A stretch of 64,000 nucleotides of DNA from Amphibacillus cookii (GTDB lineage: Bacteria > Bacillota > Bacilli > Bacillales > Amphibacillaceae). The notes beneath the pieces are model-generated. The model did no database searches and was not told where the DNA came from. It was given only the letters and a program-made list of their open reading frames with translations. Positions 1 through 15,390 of the stretch are shown here, piece after piece. A program made the translations under genes and the position numbers. Each line of letters begins with the position of its first letter. Position 1 is the first letter of the stretch. The DNA lies in contig NZ_JAFBDS010000007.1 in the NCBI RefSeq assembly GCF_016908375.1, positions 124,001-188,000 on the forward strand, given 5' to 3'.

Positions 1-235
1 CCTTTTAACAAAAATTTAAAGAAATCTTCGTAAAATCATGATGTAAAAGATGTTACCCATGCGTGGGCTTAAAAATCAGTTAACGAGATAATAATCACAT
101 GTATATAGATAGTGTTTACCAGTGATTTAAAAAAATGTTGCTTTCCTTCCATTGATAGGCTAAGGTAAATTATAGAAGGTTATCGCCTGTTTTATGATTA
201 TTTTCAAAAAGATGAAGAATAGAGGAGTGGAGAGC

Positions 236-550
236 ATGATTATTGTAACGACTGATTTTGTGCCTGGTAAAGAAGTGAAAGCGTTAAAGGGTTTGGTGAG
301 GGGAAGTACGGTGCAGTCGAAGCATATAGGTAGAGATATTACGTCATCATTTAAGACGATCGTCGGTGGAGAAATAAAGGCTTACACAGAAATGCTGGAC
401 GATGCGAGGAAAAAAGCACTCGATCGCATGACAGCCGAGGCAGAGAGTTTAGATGCGAATGCAGTTATTTCTATGCGGTTAGAGTCTTCAACTGTTATGG
501 GGGCAGCATCAGAAATTATTGCTTACGGAACTGCTGTAACGGTTGAATAG
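236..550 (+). CDS. YbjQ/UPF0145-family protein
   Basis: A 104-residue protein of the YbjQ (UPF0145) family, small soluble proteins of unknown role that form pentamers. The family pattern is visible: an N-terminal strand (MIIVTTDFVPG), the central VRGSTV segment and a helix containing ARKKALDRM, ending in a strand with the AYGTAV pattern typical of the C-terminus. An upstream in-frame ATG at 194 would add 14 residues but lacks a ribosome site, whereas GAGGAGTGG lies just ahead of 236, so I start there. It appears monocistronic. No specific function should be inferred. Confidence 0.85.
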   Translation: MIIVTTDFVPGKEVKALKGLVRGSTVQSKHIGRDITSSFKTIVGGEIKAYTEMLDDARKKALDRMTAEAESLDANAVISMRLESSTVMGAASEIIAYGTAVTVE

Positions 551-1043
551 CGCTACTTGAATTTTGCTAAATCTAGATAAATCATAATACGCTGTTTGTA
601 GGGTTATAACATCGACAAACAGCGTATTTGTTATTCAATAAAGACGTCGAAAAAGCATACATATTGCCCTTCTTTTGTCTATGTGACTGTAAACATTTCC
701 GATTCTTAATTAAGAGCCATTTTTTATCACAGATAACTGTCCGTAAACCACCCACCTCAAAATAGCGAGTAGAGTAAATCGATTGAGCTGGGTGATAACG
801 GGAACGGTAATGTCTTGATTCACTCAATAAACCTGCAATCAGTGGGCGAAAAGCGAAAATGCCCCCCCTTATTTGAAGGTTCGTTTTATATTCTTACATT
901 TCAGGTCATAATTGATGTTTATCTGTATGAGATCTTCAAGTTAGTCAATTCATCACAACATAAGTTTAGTAAGCGCATTGCATGAATCGCATGCGTGTCC
1001 TAACCCTATTCTCATCGCTTGTTCTTTCAAGCTTTTCTATTTT
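551..1043. other. intergenic gap, one dispersed repeat inside
   Basis: No gene is supported here. The short open frame on the minus strand runs through a copy of the 160-bp dispersed repeat (about 722-890), so it is treated as non-coding. The rest is AT-rich with no recognisable feature. Confidence 0.6.
722..890 (+). repeat. 160-bp dispersed hairpin repeat, copy 1
   Basis: Starts with TTTATCACAGATAACTGTCC and ends with TTGAAGGTTCGTTTTATA. The same start and end, with the internal CTCAAAATAG...GATTGAG arm pair, recur at about 3289, 15232, 41793 and 47853. This copy is complete but diverged. See the family finding. Confidence 0.85.
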
Positions 1044-2441
1044 TTATCTAGCTCGCTTTACTTTCAAAGCTTTATCTTTAGCCAAATAGAAAGGACGTAA
1101 GTAAGCAACAGTATTAGACAACGGTAAAACATCTGGACTCACTTCAATATTAAGTATATCTTGCAAATACGCTTTTCTAGAGAGAATTCTTTCCCATAAT
1201 TCGGGATATTGCTTTTTAATGTTAGCTTGCAACGTTTGATCGGCTAGCGCAACACACTCTTCCGCACTTACTCCTGTGTATCCAGGGACAGATGGAATAA
1301 TATCAATTTGAAAAATCATCCCACTCTTTAGGGGCTCTGAAGAATGATTATAAATAGGTGAAGCCATCCATTCTTCATCAGCTACTAAATGACCAGGATT
1401 TAGATGCCAATGATACTTTTCTTTAGGGAATACACGCTCAATCGCTTGATAAAGCTGATCGCCTTTTATTCCCACTTTTATCGTTTCAAGCCAAGTAACG
1501 ACAGCATGATAGTATGGCTTTGCCACTGCTTCTAGATAATCAGTTTGATCTTCAGGTAGTTGTTGCTCATTTTCGACAACTAAACCTGCTCTACTAGATA
1601 ACCCGCCCTTATAGCCGACGGTTAGTGACATCGGATCCCCTCGTTTTACTTGTTTATAGCTAGGATAAATATTAGCTTTTTCAAATCTTTTCCCGGTAGC
1701 AGCAATAGTTACCACCGAATTGTATTGACCTTCAGCATTCAAATGTTGGCCAATGTCTGTTTCTTTTGCCCCGATTTCAATGGCGTTTAAAGCCTTTAAC
1801 ATACGTGTTGATGCTAAATTCGCTCCATATTCATAATGGGCAATCTCATTTGCATTATTAGTCGTTCGTGCACCGTGATCGCCTATAAGCAAATAGGCGC
1901 CGTTAACTAATTCGACATCATCTTTTGTTGCGTTTTTTAATGCGTCGACTATAAAATAAGGGATGTCTAACATCTGTTCAGCTGGCTGAACAGATGTTGT
2001 GAACATTTTCCATCCGATTAAGCCGATTCGTTGTTGGTTTTGTAGTTTTAAGTGAGAGAAAATATTTTCTAATTTATCGTCATTCTCCATCGGTTGATTG
2101 GGTAGTGAGAATAATGGGCTATGAATGAGATCTACTTTAATACGTGATAAATTGGCTAGTTTTAAATTTTCATTGCCAAGCACTACGGTACTTTTTCCTG
2201 ATTTATCGATCACTAATAGTCCTTCTTCGAATCGGGGGATAAAGCCTGTTAAGTATTCAAAATTACTGCCGTGTTCTTTGTCAGCATAAATAATTAACAC
2301 ATCGATTTTTTCTTCTTGCATTTTTTGTAATACTTTATTTTTTCTTGCTTCTATCGTTTGATCTGTTAAAGTTATCGGTGCTACATCGGTATATGTGTTA
2401 GGTTCAGGACATGTTTCAAAAGTAATAGGGTTGTTGGTCAT
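1044..2441 (-). CDS. M24-family peptidase-like protein, metal site altered
   Basis: A 465-residue protein with the two-part layout of Xaa-Pro peptidases: a creatinase-type N-terminal domain (about 30-190) and a pitta-bread M24 domain (about 200-440). Of the five usual metal ligands, the GH histidine (NPGHLV) and last glutamate (SAEECVAL) are visible. The segment that normally carries two aspartates reads LTVGYKGGLSSRAG, and the middle glutamate is replaced in MIFQIDII. A dinuclear metallopeptidase activity is therefore doubtful. AGGAGC precedes the ATG. It lies 12 bp after the DeoR gene and is probably co-transcribed with it. It is cytosolic, with no signal peptide. Family assignment is firm; the reaction is not. 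Confidence 0.75.
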   Translation of the reverse strand: MTNNPITFETCPEPNTYTDVAPITLTDQTIEARKNKVLQKMQEEKIDVLIIYADKEHGSNFEYLTGFIPRFEEGLLVIDKSGKSTVVLGNENLKLANLSRIKVDLIHSPLFSLPNQPMENDDKLENIFSHLKLQNQQRIGLIGWKMFTTSVQPAEQMLDIPYFIVDALKNATKDDVELVNGAYLLIGDHGARTTNNANEIAHYEYGANLASTRMLKALNAIEIGAKETDIGQHLNAEGQYNSVVTIAATGKRFEKANIYPSYKQVKRGDPMSLTVGYKGGLSSRAGLVVENEQQLPEDQTDYLEAVAKPYYHAVVTWLETIKVGIKGDQLYQAIERVFPKEKYHWHLNPGHLVADEEWMASPIYNHSSEPLKSGMIFQIDIIPSVPGYTGVSAEECVALADQTLQANIKKQYPELWERILSRKAYLQDILNIEVSPDVLPLSNTVAYLRPFYLAKDKALKVKRAR

Positions 2442-2453
2442 TTAGATGCTCCT

Positions 2454-3212
2454 TTAATCTAAAGTTATAATGTTTACATTGTTATTTTGTAAACATGTCA
2501 AGAATTCTTGTTGTGGTACGTGATCAGTGATTAATACATCGATCGCATTTAAATCACAGACTTTAAACAAGCCGGTCGTGTTTAATTTAGTGTGATCAGC
2601 TACAGCGATAACGGTATCGCCTTGCTCGATCATTTGCCGCTTGACTAGACCTTCTGCCTCTGTATGGATGAAAAGCCCATCAGCAGAGATAGCGAAAACG
2701 CCTAAAATCGTGTAATCCGTATGATAGTGTTCAATTTTTTTAACTGTTTCAGAGCCATATAGAAAAAGTTGTTCTTTATGCAATGCACCTGGTAGTACGG
2801 TTACTTCTGTTTTTTCGAATTGGGCTAACAAAATGGCATGTGTTAGCGAATTAGTGATCGCATAGATCGTTTTATTATGTAGTTTCCGAATCACTGCCTC
2901 AACTGTTGTAGAGGAATCAAAGATGATCGAACAATTGTTTTTAATCCATTCAGCAGTCTTATAAGCAATCTGTTCCTTAATTTGATTGTGTTTTTTCGAT
3001 CGTTGCTGATAATTAAAGATAGTAGCCTCTCGATCTATTGAAACTGCGCCACCATGCGTTCTTCGTAAAATGTTCTGATGCTCTAACTTAATTAAATCTC
3101 TACGAATCGTATCTTTTGACACCTTTAATTTCTCTGCTAAATACGCCATTGTGGCGCTTCGTTCTTCCTCAATAATTGCCTTTATTTTTTCCAATCGTTG
3201 TTCAATTAGCAT
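2454..3212 (-). CDS. DeoR/GlpR-family transcriptional regulator
   Basis: A 252-residue repressor-type protein. Residues 5-58 form the DeoR winged helix-turn-helix (AYLAEKLKVSKDTIRRDL, then the RRTHGGA turn), and residues 75-235 the sugar-phosphate-sensing domain related to ribose-5-phosphate isomerase, with the DSSTT and GLFIHTE motifs. Such proteins usually bind a phosphorylated sugar. AAGGAGAGAAGATC precedes the ATG. It is divergent from the GH4 galactosidase gene and heads the transcript with the M24-like protein, so a role in controlling this small carbohydrate locus is likely but inferred. Confidence 0.88.
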   Translation of the reverse strand: MLIEQRLEKIKAIIEEERSATMAYLAEKLKVSKDTIRRDLIKLEHQNILRRTHGGAVSIDREATIFNYQQRSKKHNQIKEQIAYKTAEWIKNNCSIIFDSSTTVEAVIRKLHNKTIYAITNSLTHAILLAQFEKTEVTVLPGALHKEQLFLYGSETVKKIEHYHTDYTILGVFAISADGLFIHTEAEGLVKRQMIEQGDTVIAVADHTKLNTTGLFKVCDLNAIDVLITDHVPQQEFLTCLQNNNVNIITLD

Positions 3213-3288
3213 GATCTTCTCTCCTTACCTTTAAATTATCACAACTCGCAATCTTTTGCAATCTTTTGCGTTTTTTTGAAAGGTAATA

Positions 3289-3395
3289 TTTATCATAGAT
3301 AACCGTCCGTAAATCCCCCTCAAAATAAGAAGTAAAGCAGATTTATTAAAGGGGATGGTAAGGCCACGAATGTTCTGATTCACTAACTAAAATCA
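3289..3395 (+). repeat. dispersed hairpin repeat, copy 2 (3' end degraded)
   Basis: Shares the start TTTATCATAGATAACCGTCC and the arm CCCCTCAAAATA with the other copies. The 3' hairpin is lost after the CTGATTCACTAAC segment. It lies between the divergent deoR and melA genes. Confidence 0.75.
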
Positions 3396-3493
3396 GGAGG
3401 TGGTTAAGACCGCAGACTAAAACCGCCACGTGCTCGATTATTGGTTTTTTATTAAAACAGCAATATTTTATCCTTTTTATTTTTATTAACAAT

Positions 3494-3509
3494 TGATAAA
3501 GCGCTTTCT
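3494..3509 (+). promoter_or_regulatory. candidate cre (CcpA) operator upstream of melA
   Basis: TGATAAAGCGCTTTCT has the AAAGCGCTTT core palindrome of catabolite-responsive elements, with mismatches at the outer positions. It sits about 47 bp before the melA start, fitting carbon catabolite repression. Inference from motif only. Confidence 0.5.
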
Positions 3510-3555
3510 CTGCTTTAGAATGACAGTGATCAGTAAACGAAAGGAGATGAGCGCG

Positions 3556-4854
3556 ATGAATAAATTAACGTTTTTAGGTGCTGGCAGTACGGTTTTTGCT
3601 AAAAATATTCTAGGAGATTGTATGGAGGTGGAGGCGCTACAAGACTTCGAATTTGCTCTGTTCGACATTGATTTAGTAAGGCTTGAAGATTCGGAATCGA
3701 TGTTAAAGAACTTAAAGAAAAATTTACGATCGAAGGTTACGATAAAAAGTTACCGTGATCGAAAAGAGGCGTTACGCGGGGCAAAGTATATTGTTAACGC
3801 TATTCAAGTAGGCGGTTATGATCCATGTACAATCACCGATTTTGACATACCCAAAAGATATGGATTACAACAAACGATTGCTGACACCCTAGGAATTGGT
3901 GGCATCTTTCGTAACTTAAGAACGATACCTGTTATGCAGGAATTTGCAAGAGATATTAAAGAGGTTTGCCCAGATGCCCTGTTTTTAAATTACACCAATC
4001 CAATGGCGGTATTAACAAATATCATGATTGGTGAAGGAATTCAAACAGTGGGACTATGCCACAGTGTCCAAGTATGTGCTGATCATTTACTCGATCAATT
4101 GGATTTGCCGAAAGATCATGTTCAGTGGAAGATTGCTGGTATCAATCATATGGCATGGCTATTGGAAATCACTAGAAATGGTGAGGATCTTTATCCGGAA
4201 ATTAAACGCCGTGCAAAACAAAAACAGAAAGACAAGCATCACGATATGGTACGGTTTGAGTTGATGGATAAGTTCGGTTATTATGTGACAGAATCGTCAG
4301 AGCATAACGCTGAGTATCACCCGTATTTTATTAAGAAAAATTATCCGGAGTTAATTGAAACATTAAATATCCCACTTGATGAATACCCAAGAAGATGTAT
4401 TGATCAAATGGAAGGTTGGAAACAAATGCGTGATGATATGGTTAACAATCAAAACCTCACCCACGAACGTACAAATGAATATGGTTCGTATATTATTGAG
4501 GCTATTGAGACGGACCAACCTTTTAAAATCGGAGGGAATGTTTTAAATACCGGTGGATTAATTTCTAATTTACCTGAGAATGCTGTCGTTGAAGTGCCTT
4601 GCTTAGTCGATGCTAGTGGTGTGAGCCCAACATATGTCGGCGCTTTACCCGAACAGCTGGCTGCTTTAAATCGAACCAATATTAATACACAACTGTTAAC
4701 GATTGAAGCAGCAAAAACGTTAAAGAAAGAAAAAATTTATCAAGCTGCTTTGCTGGATCCGCATACAGCAGCAGAATTATCGATTGATGATATTATTTCA
4801 CTATGTGATAACCTAATCGAAACGCACGGAGATTGGCTGCCTACCTACAGTTAA
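3556..4854 (+). CDS. melA: alpha-galactosidase, glycoside hydrolase family 4
   Basis: A 432-residue GH4 enzyme, the family that needs NAD+ and a divalent metal (usually Mn2+) and works through redox and elimination steps. Visible features are the Rossmann start with GAGSTVF (8-14), the NPMA turn (148-151), the metal and substrate motif CHSVQ (Cys168, His169) and INHMAW (His198). The CHSV form separates alpha-galactosidases and alpha-glucuronidases from the CDMP-type phospho-glucosidases, so melibiose or raffinose-type galactosides are the likely substrates. AAGGAG lies 10 bp before the chosen ATG; an upstream in-frame start has no ribosome site. It is cytosolic, so an importer outside this window must exist. 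Confidence 0.85.
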   Translation: MNKLTFLGAGSTVFAKNILGDCMEVEALQDFEFALFDIDLVRLEDSESMLKNLKKNLRSKVTIKSYRDRKEALRGAKYIVNAIQVGGYDPCTITDFDIPKRYGLQQTIADTLGIGGIFRNLRTIPVMQEFARDIKEVCPDALFLNYTNPMAVLTNIMIGEGIQTVGLCHSVQVCADHLLDQLDLPKDHVQWKIAGINHMAWLLEITRNGEDLYPEIKRRAKQKQKDKHHDMVRFELMDKFGYYVTESSEHNAEYHPYFIKKNYPELIETLNIPLDEYPRRCIDQMEGWKQMRDDMVNNQNLTHERTNEYGSYIIEAIETDQPFKIGGNVLNTGGLISNLPENAVVEVPCLVDASGVSPTYVGALPEQLAALNRTNINTQLLTIEAAKTLKKEKIYQAALLDPHTAAELSIDDIISLCDNLIETHGDWLPTYS

Positions 4855-4870
4855 GTCAATCAAGATGACG

Positions 4871-4918
4871 AAACACCCTGAATGTTTGAGAACACACTCA
4901 AATTTTTCGGGTGTTTTT
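4871..4918 (+). terminator. intrinsic terminator after melA
   Basis: ACACCCTGAA pairs with TTCGGGTGT across an inner TTTGAG/CTCAAA stem, followed by TTTTT. It starts 17 bp after the melA stop. Confidence 0.75.
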
Positions 4919-5026
4919 AGCACTTACACAACTTTCAGATACAAGTTTTTCTGGAAAATCCGACTCACTTATAAAATTATAACGTTTATCCATACTAAGC
5001 TTAAACATAATTTGGAGGTTAGTTTA

Positions 5027-5188
5027 ATGGATGAAAAAAACAAACTTGGCCAAGATGAAAACAAAATTAAGAGAAAGAAGAATGATGGTCTTGATATTGA
5101 ATTTTCTGAGGAGTTAGCAGATCAGGAGGATAGACAGGCACAAGCAAGATCCGATGCGGCTGATAAACGTGCGCAGTTACGCAAATAA
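5027..5188 (+). CDS. YfhD-like small protein
   Basis: A 53-residue, very charged, probably disordered protein. The stretch DIEFSEELADQED followed by AQARSDAADKRA matches what I recall of the Bacillus YfhD family (about 60 residues), which has no known function. TTGGAGG is 7-8 bp ahead of the ATG at 5027; the longer open frame upstream has no ribosome site and runs through the melA terminator region. It stands alone. Confidence 0.7.
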   Translation: MDEKNKLGQDENKIKRKKNDGLDIEFSEELADQEDRQAQARSDAADKRAQLRK

Positions 5189-5229
5189 TAGGGTAAGGGA
5201 AAAGTTATTGAACAATCAATAAGTAGTGA

Positions 5230-5262
5230 ACGCTTTCATTGTTGGTATAATATAGGACAAAA
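5230..5262 (+). promoter_or_regulatory. promoter with cre-like site before a gene relic
   Basis: A GTGAACGCTTTCA motif resembling a cre site with two mismatches is followed by TATAAT (about 5247-5252). An AAAGGAG ribosome site and an ATG come 30 bp later, but the reading frame stops after 12 codons. Confidence 0.45.
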
Positions 5263-5282
5263 TCTGACAAAGGAGAATAGCG

Positions 5283-5321
5283 ATGCAGCACTACTTATTT
5301 GTTCATTTTAACGATTGCTGA
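5283..5321 (+). pseudogene. 12-codon relic, possibly of a GH43-like glycosidase
   Basis: A good AAAGGAG site precedes an ATG encoding MQHYLFVHFNDC and a stop. YLFVHF is how I recall a group of GH43-like proteins beginning. A shifted frame just after reads IAETKYDRIKQHCFK then stop, which resembles a C-terminal tail. The picture is a gene reduced by an internal deletion to its two ends, with the promoter kept. Recognition rests on very few residues, so it could be chance. Confidence 0.3.
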
Positions 5322-5400
5322 AACTAAATATGATCGCATCAAGCAACATTGTTTTAAATGAATGGCAGGGGAACTGATTAAGTGGTTGTTTTTAGAGTAA

Positions 5401-5441
5401 CGTCACACCATTGATGTGCAGTCATGCTCAATGGTGTGACG
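5401..5441 (-). terminator. hairpin after the glycosyltransferase gene
   Basis: CGTCACACCATTGA and its exact complement flank a 13-nt loop, 4 bp after the minus-strand stop codon. The following T-run is weak (TTACTCT), so this may be a processing hairpin rather than a strong terminator. Confidence 0.55.
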
Positions 5442-5444
5442 CAG

Positions 5445-6518
5445 CTAAGCTTGCTTATTTTCAAGTAATTGCTTGTTATATAAAATACGTTCGTCTTCTG
5501 GACGGTAAACGCGTGCTCTCTCATTGTGTTCAAAGGCTTTTTCAAAGTTACCCAGTCTATAGTAGCATACACAAAGTTGTAAATGTGGATACCAGGTCGA
5601 GTAAGCAGGGTAAGTGAAGCTCCACTTATTGGGATCTGTCTCTAATTGGGTCGCTAGCTCATACCAAAAAACCGCCTGCTGATAGGCATGTTGGCTTTGA
5701 AAGTGGAACCCTAAACGACTACATATTTCTGGTCTTGGGACTTTAGCATAATTTAAGGATTGAAAGAGGGCAGCAAGTTCCTCTTCTGCTTGATTTAAAA
5801 ACCGATAACAATCTGCTTTGTTAATACAAGCATAAACTTTGTCTTCTATCCATCCTGTCTTTAATTTAAGGTTTTTATTGTAGCTATCGATCGCTTCTTG
5901 ATAATGGCCATTCTCACGCAACTCATTGCCATAATAGAAATAATCCCGTGCTGTAAATTGATCGCCTCTTTCTTTGCGTTTTTGATAAATATTAAGGTTT
6001 CTTCCGACAGAATGATGAAGCTTTTTATGGGTAATGGCAATATCTGAATTGATAATATGCCCGGTAACATTAAGATAATTATGGCAATCCCCTTGCCACT
6101 TAAAGCCCTTTGCACGCTTTAGCAAACGATTTAAACGATACTTCAACGTCACATTGCCAAAATCGTCTGTGCCAGCATGATAGTACATCGAAACGGCATC
6201 TACATTAGGATCTAATGTCTCTTTTAATTTGAGGAATTTCTTTTGATCTTCAGGTAGAATCACATCATCAGCATCTAAGTAAAGGATATAATCTTTCGTT
6301 GCGTACTTCATCGATTCGTTTCTTGCCGCCGAGAAATCCCCCGTCCACTTATAAAAAAACACCCGATCAGTAAAGCCTTTGGCAATCTCAACGGTTTGGT
6401 CGGTTGAGCCTGTATCAACAATATTGATTTCATCGACAATATCCTTTGCGCTTGCTAAGCATCGCTCTAATACATCTGCTTCATTTTTGACAATCATACA
6501 TAAGCTAATGGTAATCAT
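5445..6518 (-). CDS. family 2 glycosyltransferase with TPR-like tail
   Basis: A 357-residue enzyme. Residues 1-190 are a GT-A glycosyltransferase 2 domain: it starts ISLCMIVKNEAD, then DTGSTDQT and the metal-binding LDADDV (the DxD equivalent). Residues about 195-345 look like helical repeats of the TPR kind (YYGNELRENGHYQEAIDSY; YYRLGNFEKAFEHNERA). This layout is known from protein glycosyltransferases such as SunS-type enzymes. AAGGAG precedes the ATG. It lies 61 bp after the giant collagen-like gene on the same strand, so glycosylation of the Thr-rich collagen tract is the natural guess. Inference from context; the sugar donor is unknown. Confidence 0.82.
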   Translation of the reverse strand: MITISLCMIVKNEADVLERCLASAKDIVDEINIVDTGSTDQTVEIAKGFTDRVFFYKWTGDFSAARNESMKYATKDYILYLDADDVILPEDQKKFLKLKETLDPNVDAVSMYYHAGTDDFGNVTLKYRLNRLLKRAKGFKWQGDCHNYLNVTGHIINSDIAITHKKLHHSVGRNLNIYQKRKERGDQFTARDYFYYGNELRENGHYQEAIDSYNKNLKLKTGWIEDKVYACINKADCYRFLNQAEEELAALFQSLNYAKVPRPEICSRLGFHFQSQHAYQQAVFWYELATQLETDPNKWSFTYPAYSTWYPHLQLCVCYYRLGNFEKAFEHNERARVYRPEDERILYNKQLLENKQA

Positions 6519-6548
6519 TTTGTTAACTCCTTTTAACTAGATGGATAA

Positions 6549-6576
6549 GGAAAGGGAGTACTCCCTTTCCTTTTTT
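6549..6576. terminator. hairpin between collagen gene 1 and glycosyltransferase
   Basis: GGAAAGGGAGTACTCCCTTTCC is an almost perfect palindrome. A T-run follows on the plus strand only. On the minus strand, the direction of both genes, the T-run is absent, so read-through into the glycosyltransferase is possible. Confidence 0.5.
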
Positions 6577-6579
6577 AAA

Positions 6580-10161
<3,582 letters not shown>

Positions 10162-10185
10162 AAAAATCCTCCCTTCGTTGAATTA

Positions 10186-10232
10186 AGCTAAATAACTAGA
10201 GTTAATAAAAATTTAGCTCAACATATAGTATG
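10186..10232 (-). promoter_or_regulatory. conserved leader hairpin and sporulation-type -10, collagen gene 1
   Basis: On the minus strand, CATACTATA (10224-10232) fits the -10 of the mother-cell sporulation sigma factors (CATA-NNN-TA). Starting about where transcription should begin is a hairpin AGCTAAA...TAACTCTAGTTA-TTTAGCT (10186-10218), then GGGAGGA and the ATG. The same arrangement precedes the other two collagen genes. No convincing -35 is seen. Confidence 0.6.
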
Positions 10233-10585
10233 TAAAAGGAATTAATCTGAAAAGGCTTTTCACTTGATAGAGTTTAAACAAATATAAAATATATGAATGA
10301 TAGGAATTTTTCTGAATTAAACTGTACAAAATACCATCAGTTATCTAGTTTGTAAACGTGTTAAAAGTATTTGATAACTCAAAGATTTCCTTGACATGCT
10401 ATTGCTTTTTAAAAGCTGTAAATGTTATAAAACGTGATTAAAATTATTAAAACCCAAGTCTTTTATTAATCTATTTTCTCGATACAATCGTTCAAGTGGT
10501 TATAAAATCGTATAATAGAAGTGCTTAAAATTATAAATTTTTAAATTGTCGAAAAGGTTATATAATTAGATTTTTATATCAATCT

Positions 10586-10622
10586 TAAAAGGAGGGGATA
10601 CGTGAAGCCTATCCCCATCCTT
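10586..10622 (-). terminator. intrinsic terminator of collagen gene 2
   Basis: AAGGATGGGGATA pairs with TATCCCCTCCTT on the minus strand and is followed by TTAAGATT. It lies 30 bp after the stop codon. Confidence 0.75.
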
Positions 10623-10651
10623 AGTTAAATATAGAATAAAATTAACTAGCA

Positions 10652-12076
<1,425 letters not shown>

Positions 12077-12375
12077 TGAAGTTCTGTCTTTGGACAAGGC
12101 GAGTAGCTGATTTATTTAGTCCAATTTTAATTTTGACTTTTGATATTAATTCTAGTGAATAAAGTTTTAGAAGTAAAAAACGGTGAATTTATAAGATGTA
12201 ATAGCTAATGATTAAACACAAAAATCAATTTAAATGTTTATAATAACAATTTATTTAATCGCTGAGCCACAGCGTAGCTGCTTGTCCTTGACCTTGGGAC
12301 CATTTCTTAGTATTTTTTTAGGTGGTCAAACAATTGGAAGCGAGTAAGTGATAGTATATGGGTGGGAGGACATAA

Positions 12376-12650
12376 TTTTCAAAAATAAAAATTGAAGCAT
12401 TATAATAGAAGCACAACTACTAGATCAAATACGTTATGATTGACTATGGTGATAACCGCAAAGAATGAGTGCAGCTTTGTGAGCTGATGAATTATTGCTG
12501 AGATCGCGGTTATGCAAAAACTTATATAATTCCAGTTGTAACAAAACAAGATCACTTTGGTAAGTTTCTAGTAAGCTGTTCATTTGGAAGACCCATTTTC
12601 TGTGAATGTGGTGGAGTAGCTTTGTTCTATAAAAAGGGTCTTCCTTTTTA
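12376..12650 (+). ncRNA. possible untranslated transcript in the collagen 2-3 gap
   Basis: In the 800-bp gap between collagen genes 2 and 3, the plus strand shows TATAAT (12401-12406) with a weak -35, then an ATAACCGC/GCGGTTAT pair (12452-12513) and a terminator-like hairpin GGAAGACCC/GGGTCTTCC followed by TTTTTA (12586-12650). No coding frame is convincing. It may be a small RNA or the wreck of a gene. The remainder of the gap holds nothing I recognise. Confidence 0.25.
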
Positions 12651-12808
12651 TATGATCTCTATTTAAAGCAGTATATTTATACAAAAAATTGTACATACTC
12701 AGGCTTTGTATTTATGAATGATTATACAGTATGCCATTTTATTACGAGCTTTTTAGTAGATTAATAAATATTGAAAGTAATTATTTTCTAAAAACAATTA
12801 CTTTATTT

Positions 12809-14713
<1,905 letters not shown>

Positions 14714-15231
14714 AAAAATCCTCCTTTCGTTGAATTAAGCTAAATAACTAGAGTTAATAGAAATTTAGCTCAACATATAGTATGTAAAAAGAATTAATCT
14801 GAAAAGGCTGTTCACTTAATAGAGTGTATATAATTAAAAATATGTGAATGGATTATATTTGTTTAATAAAGAAATAGGTAAAGAGCTAGCTGTAACTTAC
14901 GCCGTATTAACATGCGGTACAATTTCTATTTCAAAAATGATGTGGAAGTGAGGGATAAGGTTGAAAAAACATATTTGATGACGTTTTGCACGTTGAGCAA
15001 AGCGAATGGTATGGGGATAATTGCAGTTAAATCCAGCTCTACTCTAAGTTAGAAAAGAAAAAAGCTTTCATAAAGTAGTTGGAATTGAAGAAGTAGAAGC
15101 TTTGAATGCCAAAATATAAGAAATTTGAGATGCATTTCTAGAATTGATCTATGCGTGTTTTTTCTAAGAAGCGTTCTATGTACAGGAACCCCTCAGTAAG
15201 TCATATAAGCCTTCACTGAGGGAGGTTCCGC
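14714..15231. other. intergenic gap with possible gene wreck
   Basis: Apart from the collagen 3 leader at the left and a hairpin AGGAACC-CTCAGT/ACTGAG-GGTTCC at 15184-15229, this stretch has no open frame I can support. A low-complexity coding-like patch (about 14970-15120) is broken by stops. Confidence 0.4.
14738..14784 (-). promoter_or_regulatory. conserved leader hairpin and -10, collagen gene 3
   Basis: CATACTATA at 14776-14784 on the minus strand, and a leader hairpin almost identical to that of collagen gene 1. Similarity to gene 1 continues about 60 bp upstream of the -10. Confidence 0.6.
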
Positions 15232-15390
15232 TTTATCATAGATAACCCGTTCGTAAACCCCCTCAAAATCGAGAATAGAGCAAATTGATTGAGGTGGGTG
15301 ATAACGGACGCTAATGTCCTGATCCACTCAACGAACCTTCAATCAGCGGGCGAAGAACGAAAACATCTACTGATGAAGGTTCGTTTTATT
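15232..15390 (+). repeat. 160-bp dispersed hairpin repeat, copy 3 (complete)
   Basis: The clearest full copy: start TTTATCATAGATAACCCG, an arm pair CCCCTCAA/TTGAGGTGGG, and a 3' hairpin GAACCTTCAATCAG/CTGATGAAGGTTC ending in GTTTTATT. It lies directly downstream of the wbpD-like gene on the opposite strand. Confidence 0.9.

Larger units (their letters stand above)
10162..10651. other. intergenic gap between collagen genes 1 and 2
   Basis: AT-rich. It holds the leader and promoter of collagen gene 1 at its left end and the terminator of collagen gene 2 at its right end. No open frame is supported between. Confidence 0.6.

Noticed and set aside
582-827. 81-codon minus-strand open frame
   Set aside because: It lies over a dispersed repeat copy, has no ribosome site and no recognisable protein pattern.
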